From Pseudomonadota bacterium (GTDB taxonomy: Bacteria; Pseudomonadota; Gammaproteobacteria; Steroidobacterales; JBCBZW01), in assembly GCA_039815145.1 (NCBI GenBank), contig JBCBZW010000011.1, positions 1 through 64,000 of the forward strand: DNA of 64,000 nt, written 5' to 3'. Under the pieces are notes generated by a model. It was not told the origin of the DNA. It saw only the letters and a list, made by a program, of their open reading frames with translations, and did not search any database. Below, one piece after another: positions 46,078 through 55,246 of this stretch; position 1 is the stretch's first letter; every line of letters starts with the position of its first letter. A program made the position numbers and the translations under genes.

Positions 46078-47295
46078 TCACGGTGTGACTGGAGCGAGGG
46101 CGTCGAGCAGAGCGCGCAAGCGCTGCAGCGCTTGCGTGCAAGCCTCCACGGTCGGGACCAGCGAAATGCGCACGCGATCTGCGCCTGGAATGCGGCCGGA
46201 GGAGTCGTCGCGACGCGCCATGTAGGCGCCCGGCAGGAGCTTGAGCGCCTGTCGCGCCCACGCCTCGCGCGCGAAGCGTTCCGCGTCGATCGGTGGCCGT
46301 GCCCAGAGGTAGAAGCTCGCCGGGGGAATCGCGGCATCGAAGGCGGCCGGCAGGTGGGCGCGGGCGAGGGCGAACTTCTCGCGGTAGGCGGCGCGGTTCT
46401 CGCGAACGTGCGCCTCGTCCCCCCAGGCGGCGATACTCGCGTGCTGGGTCGGCAGGGGCATGGCGCACCCGTGGTAGGTGCGATACCGGCGAAATGCGCT
46501 CATCAGGCGGGCGTCGCCGGCGACGAAACCGCTGCGCAGCCCCGGTAGGTTCGATCGCTTGGAGAGTGAATGGAAGACGGCGCAGCGGGCGAAGGTGTCC
46601 TCGCCAAGGCTGGTGGCCGCCGCCAACAGGCCCGCTGGGGGTGCCGACTCATCGAGGTAGAGCTCGCTGTAGCACTCATCGCTGAAGACGACGAAGTCGT
46701 GGCGGTGGGCGAGTTCGATCGCGTGCCTGAGGGTCGCTAGGTCGGCGACTGCCCCCGTGGGGTTGCCGGGCGTGCATAGCACCAACAACTGGCAGTCACG
46801 CCAGACGTGCTCCGGCACGCGGTCGAGATTCACCGCCCAACCGTCGTCTTCCTCGAGTGCGAGGTACCACGGACGAGCGCCCGCGAGCAGAGTCGCGCCC
46901 TCGTAGATTTGATAGCCAGGGTTGGGGACCACCACCGTGGGGTGCTTGCCAGCGCTGGAATCCAGCGTGGCGTGCAGGCAAGAGTAGAGACCCTCTCGGG
47001 TACCGCAGACGGGAAGCACATGTCGCTCAGGGTCCACCGCCGTCAGCTCGAATCGGGCTTGCAGCCATTGCGCGATGGCCTCACGCAGGGCCGGGAGGCC
47101 CGTGGTGGTCGGATACCGCGTCAGCTGGTGGAGATGGCGCTGCAGGCTCTGCACTACGAAGGTGGGGGCGGCGTGCTGGGGCTCGCCGAGGGCGAGCGAA
47201 ATCGGCGCCAGCGCCGCGGGAGGTTCCACGCCTGCGAGGAGCTTCCCGAGGCGCTCGAAGGGGTAGTCGTGGAGCTGGCCAAGGCGGGGGTTCAT
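46078..47295 (-). CDS. dapC: Succinyldiaminopimelate aminotransferase DapC
   Basis: Class I PLP aminotransferase of about 405 residues making N-succinyl-L,L-diaminopimelate. The PLP lysine is in [14 protein letters not shown], the NPTGAV motif and [11 protein letters not shown] are present, and the C-terminal arginine for the substrate carboxylate is in DRVRISLV. I prefer the ATG giving [19 protein letters not shown], the family N-terminus; an ATG at 47379 would overlap glnD by 47 bases and add 28 unlike residues. Neither start has a strong ribosome site. The order glnD-dapC-dapD-dapE resembles that of pseudomonads and xanthomonads. Confidence 0.93.
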   Translation of the reverse strand: MNPRLGQLHDYPFERLGKLLAGVEPPAALAPISLALGEPQHAAPTFVVQSLQRHLHQLTRYPTTTGLPALREAIAQWLQARFELTAVDPERHVLPVCGTREGLYSCLHATLDSSAGKHPTVVVPNPGYQIYEGATLLAGARPWYLALEEDDGWAVNLDRVPEHVWRDCQLLVLCTPGNPTGAVADLATLRHAIELAHRHDFVVFSDECYSELYLDESAPPAGLLAAATSLGEDTFARCAVFHSLSKRSNLPGLRSGFVAGDARLMSAFRRYRTYHGCAMPLPTQHASIAAWGDEAHVRENRAAYREKFALARAHLPAAFDAAIPPASFYLWARPPIDAERFAREAWARQALKLLPGAYMARRDDSSGRIPGADRVRISLVPTVEACTQALQRLRALLDALAPVTP

Positions 47296-47332
47296 CGACG
47301 CGTGGACGATGCCGCCGGCGGCGCCTGGCTCC

Positions 47333-50074
47333 TCAGGCACCCGTGCCCCGGGTGCGCTGCTGGGCGTCGTCGGGCTCATGCAGTGCGCTCAGCAGCAGCT
47401 CCTTGAGCTGCGCGCAGGCAGCGTCCGAGAGCGGCGCGCCCGACTCGTCCGTGAGGATGAACACGTCCTCGGCACGTTCGCCGATGGTGGAGATCTTGGC
47501 CGTGTGCAGCTGCACGCCCGCCTCGCGCAGGGCCGTGCCCGCATCGAAGAGCAGCCGGGGGCGATCCGGCGCGACGAGCTCCATCACCGTGTGCCCGGCG
47601 CGTGCGTCGGTGGCGAAGTCGATGCGCGTCCGGGTGGAGAACAGGCGCACGCGACGCGGGGTCTTGCGCGACACGGCGGGCTCGAGGCTATCGCCGGTCA
47701 TCGCTTGGCGCAGGCGTTGTTCCAGCTCGCTCACGCGGGCTGCGTCATCGAGGGTGTTGCCACTCTCATCCAACACCACGTAGGTGTCGAGGCTCGCCTG
47801 GTTGGCGACCACCGAGAGGCGGGCTTCGAACACGTTCAGTCCCAACTCGGCGAACACCGCCGTGGAGCGAGCGAAGTTGGCGGGCGAGTAGGGTTTGTAG
47901 ATGAGCACCCCCGTGCCGCCGCGCTTGGGCTCACGAGCCACCGCGATGAGCGACTCGGCGCCATCCATGGCGAGCGGAGCGAGACGGTTGCTGTGCCAGA
48001 TCACCTCCTGCGGCGAATGGCGCAGGAAGTACTCGTCCGTGAAGCGATCCCACACGCTGTCGATCGCCTCCGGCTCCAACCCACCCTCGAGCAGCTGTTC
48101 CCGAGCCGCCTCCTGGGTTTGCTCGATCAGCTCCTCGCGGTCGATCGGATTCTCCAGGCCCCGGCGCAGGGCCCGGCGCGTGGCCTGGTGCAGTTCGCGG
48201 AAGAGCGAGGCCTTCCAGGAGTTCCAGAGCTTGGGATTGGTGCCGCGAACGTCCGCCACGGTGAGCACGTAGAGGTAGTCCAGGTGGGTCTCGTCCCCGA
48301 CCACGGACGCAAACTCGTGCAGCACCTCCGGATCGCTGATGTCCTTCTTCTGCGCCGTGACCGAGAGCAGCAGGTGGTGGCGCACCAACCAGGCGACCAG
48401 GCGCGCGTCGTAGCGCGGCAGGCCGAGCTCGAGGCAGAAGGCCTCGGCGTCCACCGCGCCCAGCTCCGAGTGGTCACCGCCGCGGCCCTTGGCAATATCG
48501 TGGAAGAGGGCGCCGAGGTAGGCGATCTCCGGCTTCGGCAGCGCCTGCATGACATCGCTGACGTCGGGGAACTCCTCATCGAAGCGCGAGAGGGCCAGGC
48601 GGCGCAGGTTGCGCAGCACGAACAGCGTGTGCTCGTCCACGGTGTAGGTGTGGAAGAGATCGAACTGCATGCGTCCTACCACCCGACCGAAGGCTGGGAT
48701 GTAGCGCCCGAGTACGCCAAGCGCGTTCATGCGGCGTAGCTCGCGGGTCACGCCCTCGGGCGCTCGCAGCAGTTGTACGAACATCCGATGGTGGCGGGGG
48801 TTCTGGCGGAACTCCTCGTCGATCAGGTGCAGATTCTTGCGCACGGAGCGGATCGTACTCGCGCTAAGCCCGCGCAGGTGATAGTGCTGCTGCAGGATGA
48901 GGAACATCTCGAGCAGGGCCGAGGGCTCCTGCGCGAACACGCCCTCATGGCGCACGCGCATGTAGTCGCGATGGATCTCGAAGCGCTCGTTGATCGGCGT
49001 CGGCGCCTGATCGGCATCGGCGTCGATGATCGCCTCGCGCAGCATCTGCAGCAGCATATCGTTCAGGCGCGAGAGCTCCTTCACGGTGCGGTAGTAGCGC
49101 TGCATGAATTGTTCGACAGCGAGCGTGTAGCTGGCGTCCTCGTAACCGAACATCTTCGCTAGGCGAGTCTGCAGGTCGAAGAGCAGGCGGTCCTCGCGAC
49201 GGCCGCTGGCCAGGTGCAGGGCGAAGCGGATGCGCCACAGGAAACGTTGTCCGGAGAGCAGGGCCTGGTATTCGTCCGGCGTGAGGAATCCCTGATCGGC
49301 GAGCTGGTCGAGGGTGTAGGTGTTGAAGTGGCGCTGGGTCACCCAGGCGACGGTCTGGATATCGCGCAGACCGCCCGGGCTGCCCTTGACGTTGGGCTCG
49401 AGGTTGTAAGCCGTGTCGTGGTAGCGCGCGTGGCGCTGGGCCTGCTCCTCGGTCTTCGCTTCGAAGAACGCCGTGGAGGGCCACATGCGGGCCGGGCTGA
49501 TCGCCTCCTGCATGCGGGCGAAGTGCTCCGACGCCCCCGCCAGCCAGCGCGACTCCATCAGGGCCGTGACCACGGTGACGTCGCTGCGCGCTTCGCGCTC
49601 GCAGTCGCGCACGGTGCGGATGCTGTGGCCGACCTCCAGGCCCACATCCCACAGGGTGGTGATCATCTGGCTGATGGGATCCTGCTTGTCCTTCGGCGAG
49701 GCGCCGTCGGGCAGCAGCAGCATGATGTCGATGTCCGAGCACGGGTGGAGCTCGCCGCGGCCGTAGCCACCGACGGCGATCAGCGCGATGGGCATCTCAC
49801 AGGCGTCGAACACGCGGTGCCAGATGCGGGTGAGCACTTCGTCCACCAGGGCGGCGCGGCCGCGCACCAGCGACTCGATGCTGTCACCGGCCTCGAAGCG
49901 TCGGTGTAGTTCGCTATGGCCGAAGGCCAAGGCCTCGCGAAATAAGGTGATCGACTCCTCTTGAGGCGCACTCGCCGCACGGTCGAGCGTCTCCCGCGGC
50001 AGCCATTTGGCGGCGCTATCGCCGGCGAGGGTGCTCGCGGCGAGGCCAGGTTCGGCTGAGTAGAGTGGCGCCAT
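47333..50074 (-). CDS. glnD: [Protein-PII] uridylyltransferase / uridylyl-removing enzyme GlnD
   Basis: Nitrogen-status sensor of 913 residues that adds UMP to PII when glutamine is low and removes it when high. The nucleotidyltransferase centre GGYGRGELHPCSDIDIML begins at residue 102. The HD hydrolase domain has HDIAKGRGGDHSELG about residue 525. Two C-terminal ACT domains sense glutamine, the last running through MELVAPDRPRLLFDAGTAL. Length and domain order match the family. It starts three bases after the map stop and runs toward dapC, so map, glnD and the dap genes may form one transcript. Confidence 0.97.
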   Translation of the reverse strand: MAPLYSAEPGLAASTLAGDSAAKWLPRETLDRAASAPQEESITLFREALAFGHSELHRRFEAGDSIESLVRGRAALVDEVLTRIWHRVFDACEMPIALIAVGGYGRGELHPCSDIDIMLLLPDGASPKDKQDPISQMITTLWDVGLEVGHSIRTVRDCEREARSDVTVVTALMESRWLAGASEHFARMQEAISPARMWPSTAFFEAKTEEQAQRHARYHDTAYNLEPNVKGSPGGLRDIQTVAWVTQRHFNTYTLDQLADQGFLTPDEYQALLSGQRFLWRIRFALHLASGRREDRLLFDLQTRLAKMFGYEDASYTLAVEQFMQRYYRTVKELSRLNDMLLQMLREAIIDADADQAPTPINERFEIHRDYMRVRHEGVFAQEPSALLEMFLILQQHYHLRGLSASTIRSVRKNLHLIDEEFRQNPRHHRMFVQLLRAPEGVTRELRRMNALGVLGRYIPAFGRVVGRMQFDLFHTYTVDEHTLFVLRNLRRLALSRFDEEFPDVSDVMQALPKPEIAYLGALFHDIAKGRGGDHSELGAVDAEAFCLELGLPRYDARLVAWLVRHHLLLSVTAQKKDISDPEVLHEFASVVGDETHLDYLYVLTVADVRGTNPKLWNSWKASLFRELHQATRRALRRGLENPIDREELIEQTQEAAREQLLEGGLEPEAIDSVWDRFTDEYFLRHSPQEVIWHSNRLAPLAMDGAESLIAVAREPKRGGTGVLIYKPYSPANFARSTAVFAELGLNVFEARLSVVANQASLDTYVVLDESGNTLDDAARVSELEQRLRQAMTGDSLEPAVSRKTPRRVRLFSTRTRIDFATDARAGHTVMELVAPDRPRLLFDAGTALREAGVQLHTAKISTIGERAEDVFILTDESGAPLSDAACAQLKELLLSALHEPDDAQQRTRGTGA

Positions 50075-50077
50075 CGA

Positions 50078-50845
50078 TCAGATGTCGCCGGCGGATCCGA
50101 GCGTCAGGACCTCGAAGCCGTCGCGGGTGACGAGGATCGTGTGCTCCCACTGAGCTGAGAGCGAGTGGTCCTTGGTCACCACCGTCCAGCCGTCGGGGAG
50201 CAGGCGCACGTGGCGCTTGCCCGCATTGACCATGGGTTCGATGGTGAAGGTCATGCCTTCCTCCAGGGTGACGCCGGCGCCTGGCTTGCCGTAGTGCAGA
50301 ACCTGCGGCTCCTCGTGGAAGATCCGGCCGATGCCGTGGCCGCAGTACTCGCGCACGATGGTGCAGTTCTCCCCTTCGACGAAGGTCTGGATCGCGTGGC
50401 CGATGTCGCCGAGGGTGGTGCCGGGGCGGACCAGCTCGATGCCCCGCCGCATGCCCTCGTGGGCCACCTTCGAGACCCGGTCGGCGATCACCGCCGGTTT
50501 GCCGACGTAGAACATACGACTCGTATCGCCGTGGAAGCTGTCCTTTATCACGGTGATGTCGATATTCACGATGTCGCCGGCCCGCAGTTTCTTGTTCGAC
50601 GGGATGCCGTGGCACACGACGTGGTTGACCGATGTGCAGATCGATTTGGGAAATCCCTTGTAGTTCAGGGGCGCGGGAATCGCCTCCAACTGCTCGGTGA
50701 TGTAGCGGTGGCAGATGTCGTTGAGCTCATCTGTGGTCACACCGGGGCTGACATGCTCGCCGATCATGTCCAGTACCTGTGCCGCGGCCGCTCCCGCTGC
50801 ACGCATTTTTTCCTGATCTTCCGGGGACTTGATGCTAATCGCCAT
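50078..50845 (-). CDS. map: Methionine aminopeptidase, type I
   Basis: Removes initiator methionine from nascent proteins; 255 residues, a type Ia enzyme without a zinc-finger extension. The metal ligands are in NIDITVIKDSFHGDTSRMF (two Asp), GHGIGRIFHEEP (His), FTIEPM (Glu) and QWEHTILVT (Glu), with the substrate His in VCHGIPS. The start at 50845 gives MAISIKSPEDQEKMRAAG, the family N-terminus. It is divergent from rpsB, as in most proteobacteria, with 212 bases between the start codons. Confidence 0.97.
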   Translation of the reverse strand: MAISIKSPEDQEKMRAAGAAAAQVLDMIGEHVSPGVTTDELNDICHRYITEQLEAIPAPLNYKGFPKSICTSVNHVVCHGIPSNKKLRAGDIVNIDITVIKDSFHGDTSRMFYVGKPAVIADRVSKVAHEGMRRGIELVRPGTTLGDIGHAIQTFVEGENCTIVREYCGHGIGRIFHEEPQVLHYGKPGAGVTLEEGMTFTIEPMVNAGKRHVRLLPDGWTVVTKDHSLSAQWEHTILVTRDGFEVLTLGSAGDI

Positions 50846-50869
50846 ATTCGAACTTGGGTACCGAACCGA

Positions 50870-50898
50870 TTGTCGCTGAGGGGATTCCGTGCTATAAA
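50870..50898 (+). promoter_or_regulatory. Sigma-70-type promoter of rpsB-tsf
   Basis: TTGTCG (-35, 50870-50875), exactly 17 bases, then TATAAA (-10, 50893-50898), the best consensus promoter I see in the window. It would leave an rpsB leader of about 150 bases, long enough for the S2 autoregulatory leader known in E. coli. I did not establish a fold for that leader. Confidence 0.65.
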
Positions 50899-51057
50899 GC
50901 GCCCGCCATTTTGGCATAGCAGCAACCGGTGGCTCCAGCAGCCGCCAACACTTCTCACACACGTCGTCACACTCCGGTTGGGTGCCTGGCCGATCCTGCA
51001 AGGGTCCGCGGGTTTCCGGGTGGGGCGTGTGGAGGCCTAACCCGGAGAGAAAATCAG

Positions 51058-52008
51058 ATGGCTACTCCTTCCATGCGTCAGATGCTGGAGGCCGGTGTGC
51101 ATTTTGGCCACCAGTCTCGCTACTGGAACCCGAAGATGGCTCCTTACATCTTCGGCGAACGCAACAAGATCCACATCATCAACCTCGAGCGCACGCTGCC
51201 CCTGTATCAGGAAGCGGCGGGCTTCGTGAAGAACATGGTGTCCAACGGCGGTCGGATCATGTTCGTGGGCACCAAGCGCGCCGCGCGCGATACGCTCGCT
51301 CGCGAAGCGTCCCGCTGTGACATGCCCTTCGTGTCCCACCGTTGGCTCGGCGGTATGCTCACCAACTTCCGCACGGTGCGTCAGTCGATCAAGCGTCTGA
51401 AGGAGCTGGAGACCCAGCTCGAGGACGGCACCTTCGATCGCCTTGCGAAGAAGGAAGCCCTGAACCGTCGCCGCGAGCTCGAGAAGCTGGAGCGCAGCCT
51501 CGGCGGTATCAAGAACATGCCCGGCCTGCCCGATGCCCTGTTCATCGTCGACGTCGGTCACGAGACGATCGCGCTGAACGAGGCGCGCAAGCTGAACATC
51601 CCCGTGGTTGGGGTGGTGGACACGAACTGCTCCCCCGAGCGCGTGGACTACCCTATCCCGGGCAACGACGACGCCATGCGCGCCATCGAGCTCTACACCA
51701 TGGGTATCGCCGACGCGGTGCTCGAGGGTCGCGAGTCCTCGCCGGCGCTCGATCTCGGTGGTGAGGACGACTTCGTCGAACTCGATGAGGACGGTAAGCC
51801 GCGCAAGGCGGGCGACAACGGTCGTCGCGACGCCCGCGGTCGTGGCAACAAGCGTCGTGGCGGCGGCAGCGGCGGCGGTGCTCGCCGTGCGGCGGCGAGT
51901 GCAGAGCCTGCCCCGGCGCCGGCCAGCGAGGCCTCGGCAGCGGAAGCGCCGGCGGCGGCAGCGCCAGCAGAGGATAAGGGCGGCGACGGCGACGCGAGCG
52001 CCTCGTAA
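51058..52008 (+). CDS. rpsB: 30S ribosomal protein S2 with extended C-terminal tail
   Basis: Small-subunit ribosomal protein of 316 residues, about 75 longer than E. coli S2 (241). Residues 1-240 are a standard S2 core: [52 protein letters not shown] and [18 protein letters not shown]. The extra C-terminus first carries a basic Arg/Gly segment ([20 protein letters not shown]), then an Ala/Pro/Glu-rich acidic end. Such tails are known in some S2 lineages but their role is unclear. CGGAGAG lies upstream of the ATG. It is co-directional with tsf, the usual partner. Confidence 0.98.
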   Translation: MATPSMRQMLEAGVHFGHQSRYWNPKMAPYIFGERNKIHIINLERTLPLYQEAAGFVKNMVSNGGRIMFVGTKRAARDTLAREASRCDMPFVSHRWLGGMLTNFRTVRQSIKRLKELETQLEDGTFDRLAKKEALNRRRELEKLERSLGGIKNMPGLPDALFIVDVGHETIALNEARKLNIPVVGVVDTNCSPERVDYPIPGNDDAMRAIELYTMGIADAVLEGRESSPALDLGGEDDFVELDEDGKPRKAGDNGRRDARGRGNKRRGGGSGGGARRAAASAEPAPAPASEASAAEAPAAAAPAEDKGGDGDASAS

Positions 52009-52086
52009 GCCATCACGCCTGCTACCGCCCGCGGCGGCCGCCGGTCACGGCGATCGCCGGTGGGCGGGATGAGAGAGAACGCCACA

Positions 52087-52113
52087 CCGCGCGCCGTTGC
52101 GACGGCGGCGCGG
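52087..52113 (+). terminator. Strong hairpin between rpsB and tsf, possible attenuator
   Basis: An 11-base-pair GC-rich stem with one bulged G and a TGCG loop lies between the rpsB stop and tsf start. Only a short T-containing stretch (CATCTTT) follows, so partial termination or mRNA protection is more likely than full termination. Confidence 0.4.
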
Positions 52114-52145
52114 CATCTTTGGCCCCAGCTGAGGAATATCAGGAC

Positions 52146-53024
52146 ATGAAGATCAGCGCTGACATGGTGCGCCAGCTCCGGGAGCGTACCGGCGCCGGCA
52201 TGATGGAGTGCAAGAAGGCACTGGTGGAGACCGAGGGCGACCTCGACGCCGCTGCCGAGAACCTGCGCAAGGCCGGCATCGCCAAGGCCGACAAGAAGGC
52301 TGGCCGCGTCGCTGCCGAGGGCGTCATCGCCGCGGCGGTGGCTGACAGCGGCAAGCAAGCCGTGCTCGTGGAAGTGAACAGCGAGACCGACTTCGTCGGC
52401 AATGGCGATGATTTCCGCGGTTTCGCGCACGCCGTCGCCGCCGTCGCCCTGCGCTTGGGCAACGAAGACGTGGCGGCGCTCGCGGGCGCCGAGTTCGCTG
52501 ACGGCAAGACCGTGGACGAGGCTCGTCGCGAGCTGACCGCTCGGGTCGGCGAGAACATCACCGTGCGCCGCATCTCCCAAGTCGCGAGCGACGGTGCCAT
52601 CGCCCACTACTCTCACGGCGGGCGCATCGGCGTGCTCGTGGCCTACCAGGGTGGCGATGAGCAACTCGGCCAGGATCTGGCGATGCACGTGGCTGCTGCC
52701 AAGCCCCAGTTTCTCGATGAGGCCGCGGTTCCCGGTGACACCGTCGCCAAGGAGCGCGAGATCCTGATCGCCCAGGCGGAGGGGTCCGGCAAGCCGGCCA
52801 ACATCATCGAGAAGATGGTCGAGGGTCGCCTGCGTAAGTTCCTGGGCGAGATCACCCTCATGGGCCAGCCCTTCGTCAAGGACCCCGATGTGTCCGTGAA
52901 GAAGCTTGTGTCCGGTGCCAAGGCCACCGTGAGCGCCTATCAGCGCTTTGAGGTGGGCGAGGGCATCGAGAAGGGTGGCGATGACTTCGCCGCCGAAGTG
53001 GCCGCCCTCAGCGGCGGCAACTGA
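52146..53024 (+). CDS. tsf: Translation elongation factor Ts
   Basis: Guanine-nucleotide exchange factor for EF-Tu, 292 residues. The N-terminal UBA-like domain has VRQLRERTGAGMMECKKAL, and the core carries the EF-Tu contact motif NSETDFVGNGDDF. The C-terminal half has the two-subdomain pattern with GKPANIIEKMVEGRLRKF. GAGGAA precedes the ATG by about 11 bases. The hairpin just upstream may tune its level relative to rpsB. Length matches E. coli EF-Ts (283) closely. Confidence 0.98.
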   Translation: MKISADMVRQLRERTGAGMMECKKALVETEGDLDAAAENLRKAGIAKADKKAGRVAAEGVIAAAVADSGKQAVLVEVNSETDFVGNGDDFRGFAHAVAAVALRLGNEDVAALAGAEFADGKTVDEARRELTARVGENITVRRISQVASDGAIAHYSHGGRIGVLVAYQGGDEQLGQDLAMHVAAAKPQFLDEAAVPGDTVAKEREILIAQAEGSGKPANIIEKMVEGRLRKFLGEITLMGQPFVKDPDVSVKKLVSGAKATVSAYQRFEVGEGIEKGGDDFAAEVAALSGGN

Positions 53025-53060
53025 GCGTAGGCGTCAGGGCACCTTGGAGCTGCCAACTGG

Positions 53061-53795
53061 ATGAGTGCTAACGGCCCCTTGATCTACCGTCGCGTGCTGT
53101 TGAAGCTCAGCGGCGAGGCGCTGCTCGGTGGCGTCGACTACGGAATCGACCCGGCGGTGCTCAAGCGCATCGCCGGGGAGATCCACGATGTGGTCTCCCT
53201 AGGTCTGCAGGTGGCCGTCGTCATCGGCGGCGGCAACATCTTCCGCGGCGCCGGCTTGGCACGCGCCGGCATGGACCGGGTGACTGGCGATCACATGGGA
53301 ATGCTCGCCACGGTCATCAACGCCCTCGCCATGCAGGATGCCCTGGAATCTTGCGGCGTGACGGCCCGGGTGATGTCCGCGATTCGCATCAACGAGGTGT
53401 GCGAGGACTACATCCGACGCCGGGCAATTCGCCATCTGGAGAAGGGTCGTGTGGTGGTGTTTGCGGCCGGTACGGGCAACCCCTTCTTCACCACGGATAC
53501 GGCGGCCAGCCTGCGCGCCACCGAGATCGGTGCGGATCTGCTGATGAAGGCGACCAAGGTGGACGGTGTGTACTCGGCTGACCCGATGACCACGCCGGAC
53601 GCCAAGCACTACCCGCGCCTGTCCTTCAATCAGGTGCTCGCCGATGATCTGCGCGTCATGGACACGACGGCAATCGTGATGTGTCGTGAACACAACTTGC
53701 CCCTGCGCGTGTTCAATCTGCACAATCCCGGTGGCCTCGAGCGCATCGTGCGGGGTGAAGACGTGGGGACGCTTCTGACCAACGATCCGCGGTAG
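53061..53795 (+). CDS. pyrH: UMP kinase
   Basis: Phosphorylates UMP to UDP, an essential hexameric enzyme regulated by GTP and UTP in the family; 244 residues. It has [13 protein letters not shown] at the N-terminus, [10 protein letters not shown] about residues 57-66, [18 protein letters not shown], and [16 protein letters not shown] for nucleotide binding. It has no likeness to eukaryotic UMP/CMP kinases. It sits in the canonical tsf-pyrH-frr order, 36 bases after tsf. Confidence 0.98.
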   Translation: MSANGPLIYRRVLLKLSGEALLGGVDYGIDPAVLKRIAGEIHDVVSLGLQVAVVIGGGNIFRGAGLARAGMDRVTGDHMGMLATVINALAMQDALESCGVTARVMSAIRINEVCEDYIRRRAIRHLEKGRVVVFAAGTGNPFFTTDTAASLRATEIGADLLMKATKVDGVYSADPMTTPDAKHYPRLSFNQVLADDLRVMDTTAIVMCREHNLPLRVFNLHNPGGLERIVRGEDVGTLLTNDPR

Positions 53796-53860
53796 CTGAC
53801 GCGTAGCGATCTGGCGCCGCGGTCCTTGATGTGTCAAGGATGACGCGCCTGGAGTGACGA

Positions 53861-54418
53861 ATGATCGAAGACATTCAAAAAGACGCCGCCGAGCGTATGG
53901 CCAAGAGCGTCGAAGCACTGCGTTCGGACCTGAAGAAGATCCGAACCGGCAGGGCCCATCCGAGCCTTCTCGATGGGTTGAGCGTGGACTACTACGGCGC
54001 CAGCGTGCCCCTGAATCAGGCCGCCAACGTCGCCGCCGCCGATGCGCGAACGCTGAGCGTCACGCCCTTCGACAAGAACATGGTGTCGGTGATCGAGAAA
54101 GCGATCATCGACAGCGACCTGGGGCTCAACCCCTCGAGCGCCGGCACGGTGATCCGCGTGCCCCTCCCCGCCCTGACCGAAGAGCGCCGTAAGCAGATGA
54201 CGCGCCTCGTGCGCCAGGAAGCGGAGGCTGCGCGCGTGGCCGTGCGCAACATCCGACGGGACGCCAACCAGGACTTCAAGGAGCTCGCCAAGGAGAAGGA
54301 GATCACCGAGGACGATGAGCGCCGGGCTCAGGAGGAGACGCAGAAGCTCACGGACAAGTACGTCGCGCAAATCGACGATGTGCTCTCGGAAAAAGAAGCC
54401 GAGCTGATGGAGGTCTGA
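53861..54418 (+). CDS. frr: Ribosome recycling factor
   Basis: With EF-G, splits post-termination ribosomes; 185 residues, exactly the usual size. The tRNA-mimicking shape is encoded by a three-helix bundle ([20 protein letters not shown] at the start, [20 protein letters not shown] near the end) and a small beta domain ([32 protein letters not shown]). All conserved RRF stretches are present. uppS follows after three bases. Confidence 0.98.
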   Translation: MIEDIQKDAAERMAKSVEALRSDLKKIRTGRAHPSLLDGLSVDYYGASVPLNQAANVAAADARTLSVTPFDKNMVSVIEKAIIDSDLGLNPSSAGTVIRVPLPALTEERRKQMTRLVRQEAEAARVAVRNIRRDANQDFKELAKEKEITEDDERRAQEETQKLTDKYVAQIDDVLSEKEAELMEV

Positions 54419-54421
54419 CCG

Positions 54422-55189
54422 GTGAGTACGCCGGCCAGTGCAGCCAACGCACCCCTACCGCGCGAGCCGGGCGCCCTGCCTCGGCACGTCGCGATCATCA
54501 TGGATGGCAACGGCCGCTGGGCCACCAACCGCTCTCTGCCCCGTAGTGCCGGACACCGCGCGGGTGTGAAGGCGACGCGGGCGGTGGTGCGAGCTTGTGC
54601 CGAGCGCGGCATCGAGACGCTCACACTGTTCGCCTTCTCCAGCGAGAACTGGGAGCGGCCCCGACGCGAGGTGGGTCTCCTAATGACCTTATTCGCCGAG
54701 GCGCTGCGCAACGAGGTGGCCGAACTGGACCGCAACGATGTGCGCCTGGAGTTCATCGGCAATCGCGACGCCCTCAATCCGCAGCTGCAAAAGCTGATGG
54801 TCGAGGCCGAGCAGACCACCCGTGAAAATTCAGGTCTGCGCCTGGTTATCGCCGTGTCCTACGGCGGACGCTGGGATCTGACCCAGGCGGCCAAGCAGCT
54901 CGCCGCCGACGCCCGCGACGGCAAGCTCGACCCCGATCATATCGGCGAGGAGCACCTGCACGAGCGCTTGGAGCTGACCCAGCTGCCCGATCCGGACCTC
55001 TTCATTCGCACCGGTGGCGAGCGTCGCGTGAGCAACTTCCTGTTGTGGAATCTGGCCTACACAGAGCTGCACTTCACCGATTGCCTATGGCCGGACTTCG
55101 ATGCGGCGGCTCTCGATGAGGCCCTCGAATTCTTCGCGCACCGAGAGCGCCGCTTTGGGCGCCTAGTCGGTCAGGCTCCTGGCGCGTAG
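54422..55189 (+). CDS. uppS: Undecaprenyl diphosphate synthase (cis-prenyltransferase)
   Basis: Makes the C55 lipid carrier for peptidoglycan and polysaccharide synthesis by adding isopentenyl units to farnesyl diphosphate; 255 residues. The catalytic Asp is in IIMDGNGRWATNR, and LFAFSSENWERP and RTGGERRVSNFLLW are the other family signatures. The start is GTG, three bases after frr. It precedes cdsA as in other gammaproteobacteria. Confidence 0.98.
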   Translation: MSTPASAANAPLPREPGALPRHVAIIMDGNGRWATNRSLPRSAGHRAGVKATRAVVRACAERGIETLTLFAFSSENWERPRREVGLLMTLFAEALRNEVAELDRNDVRLEFIGNRDALNPQLQKLMVEAEQTTRENSGLRLVIAVSYGGRWDLTQAAKQLAADARDGKLDPDHIGEEHLHERLELTQLPDPDLFIRTGGERRVSNFLLWNLAYTELHFTDCLWPDFDAAALDEALEFFAHRERRFGRLVGQAPGA

Positions 55190-55246
55190 GCGGCGCGCTC
55201 GCCCGCCCATGGTGCGCCCGCATCGTCGACACCCAAGGCTCAGGCG

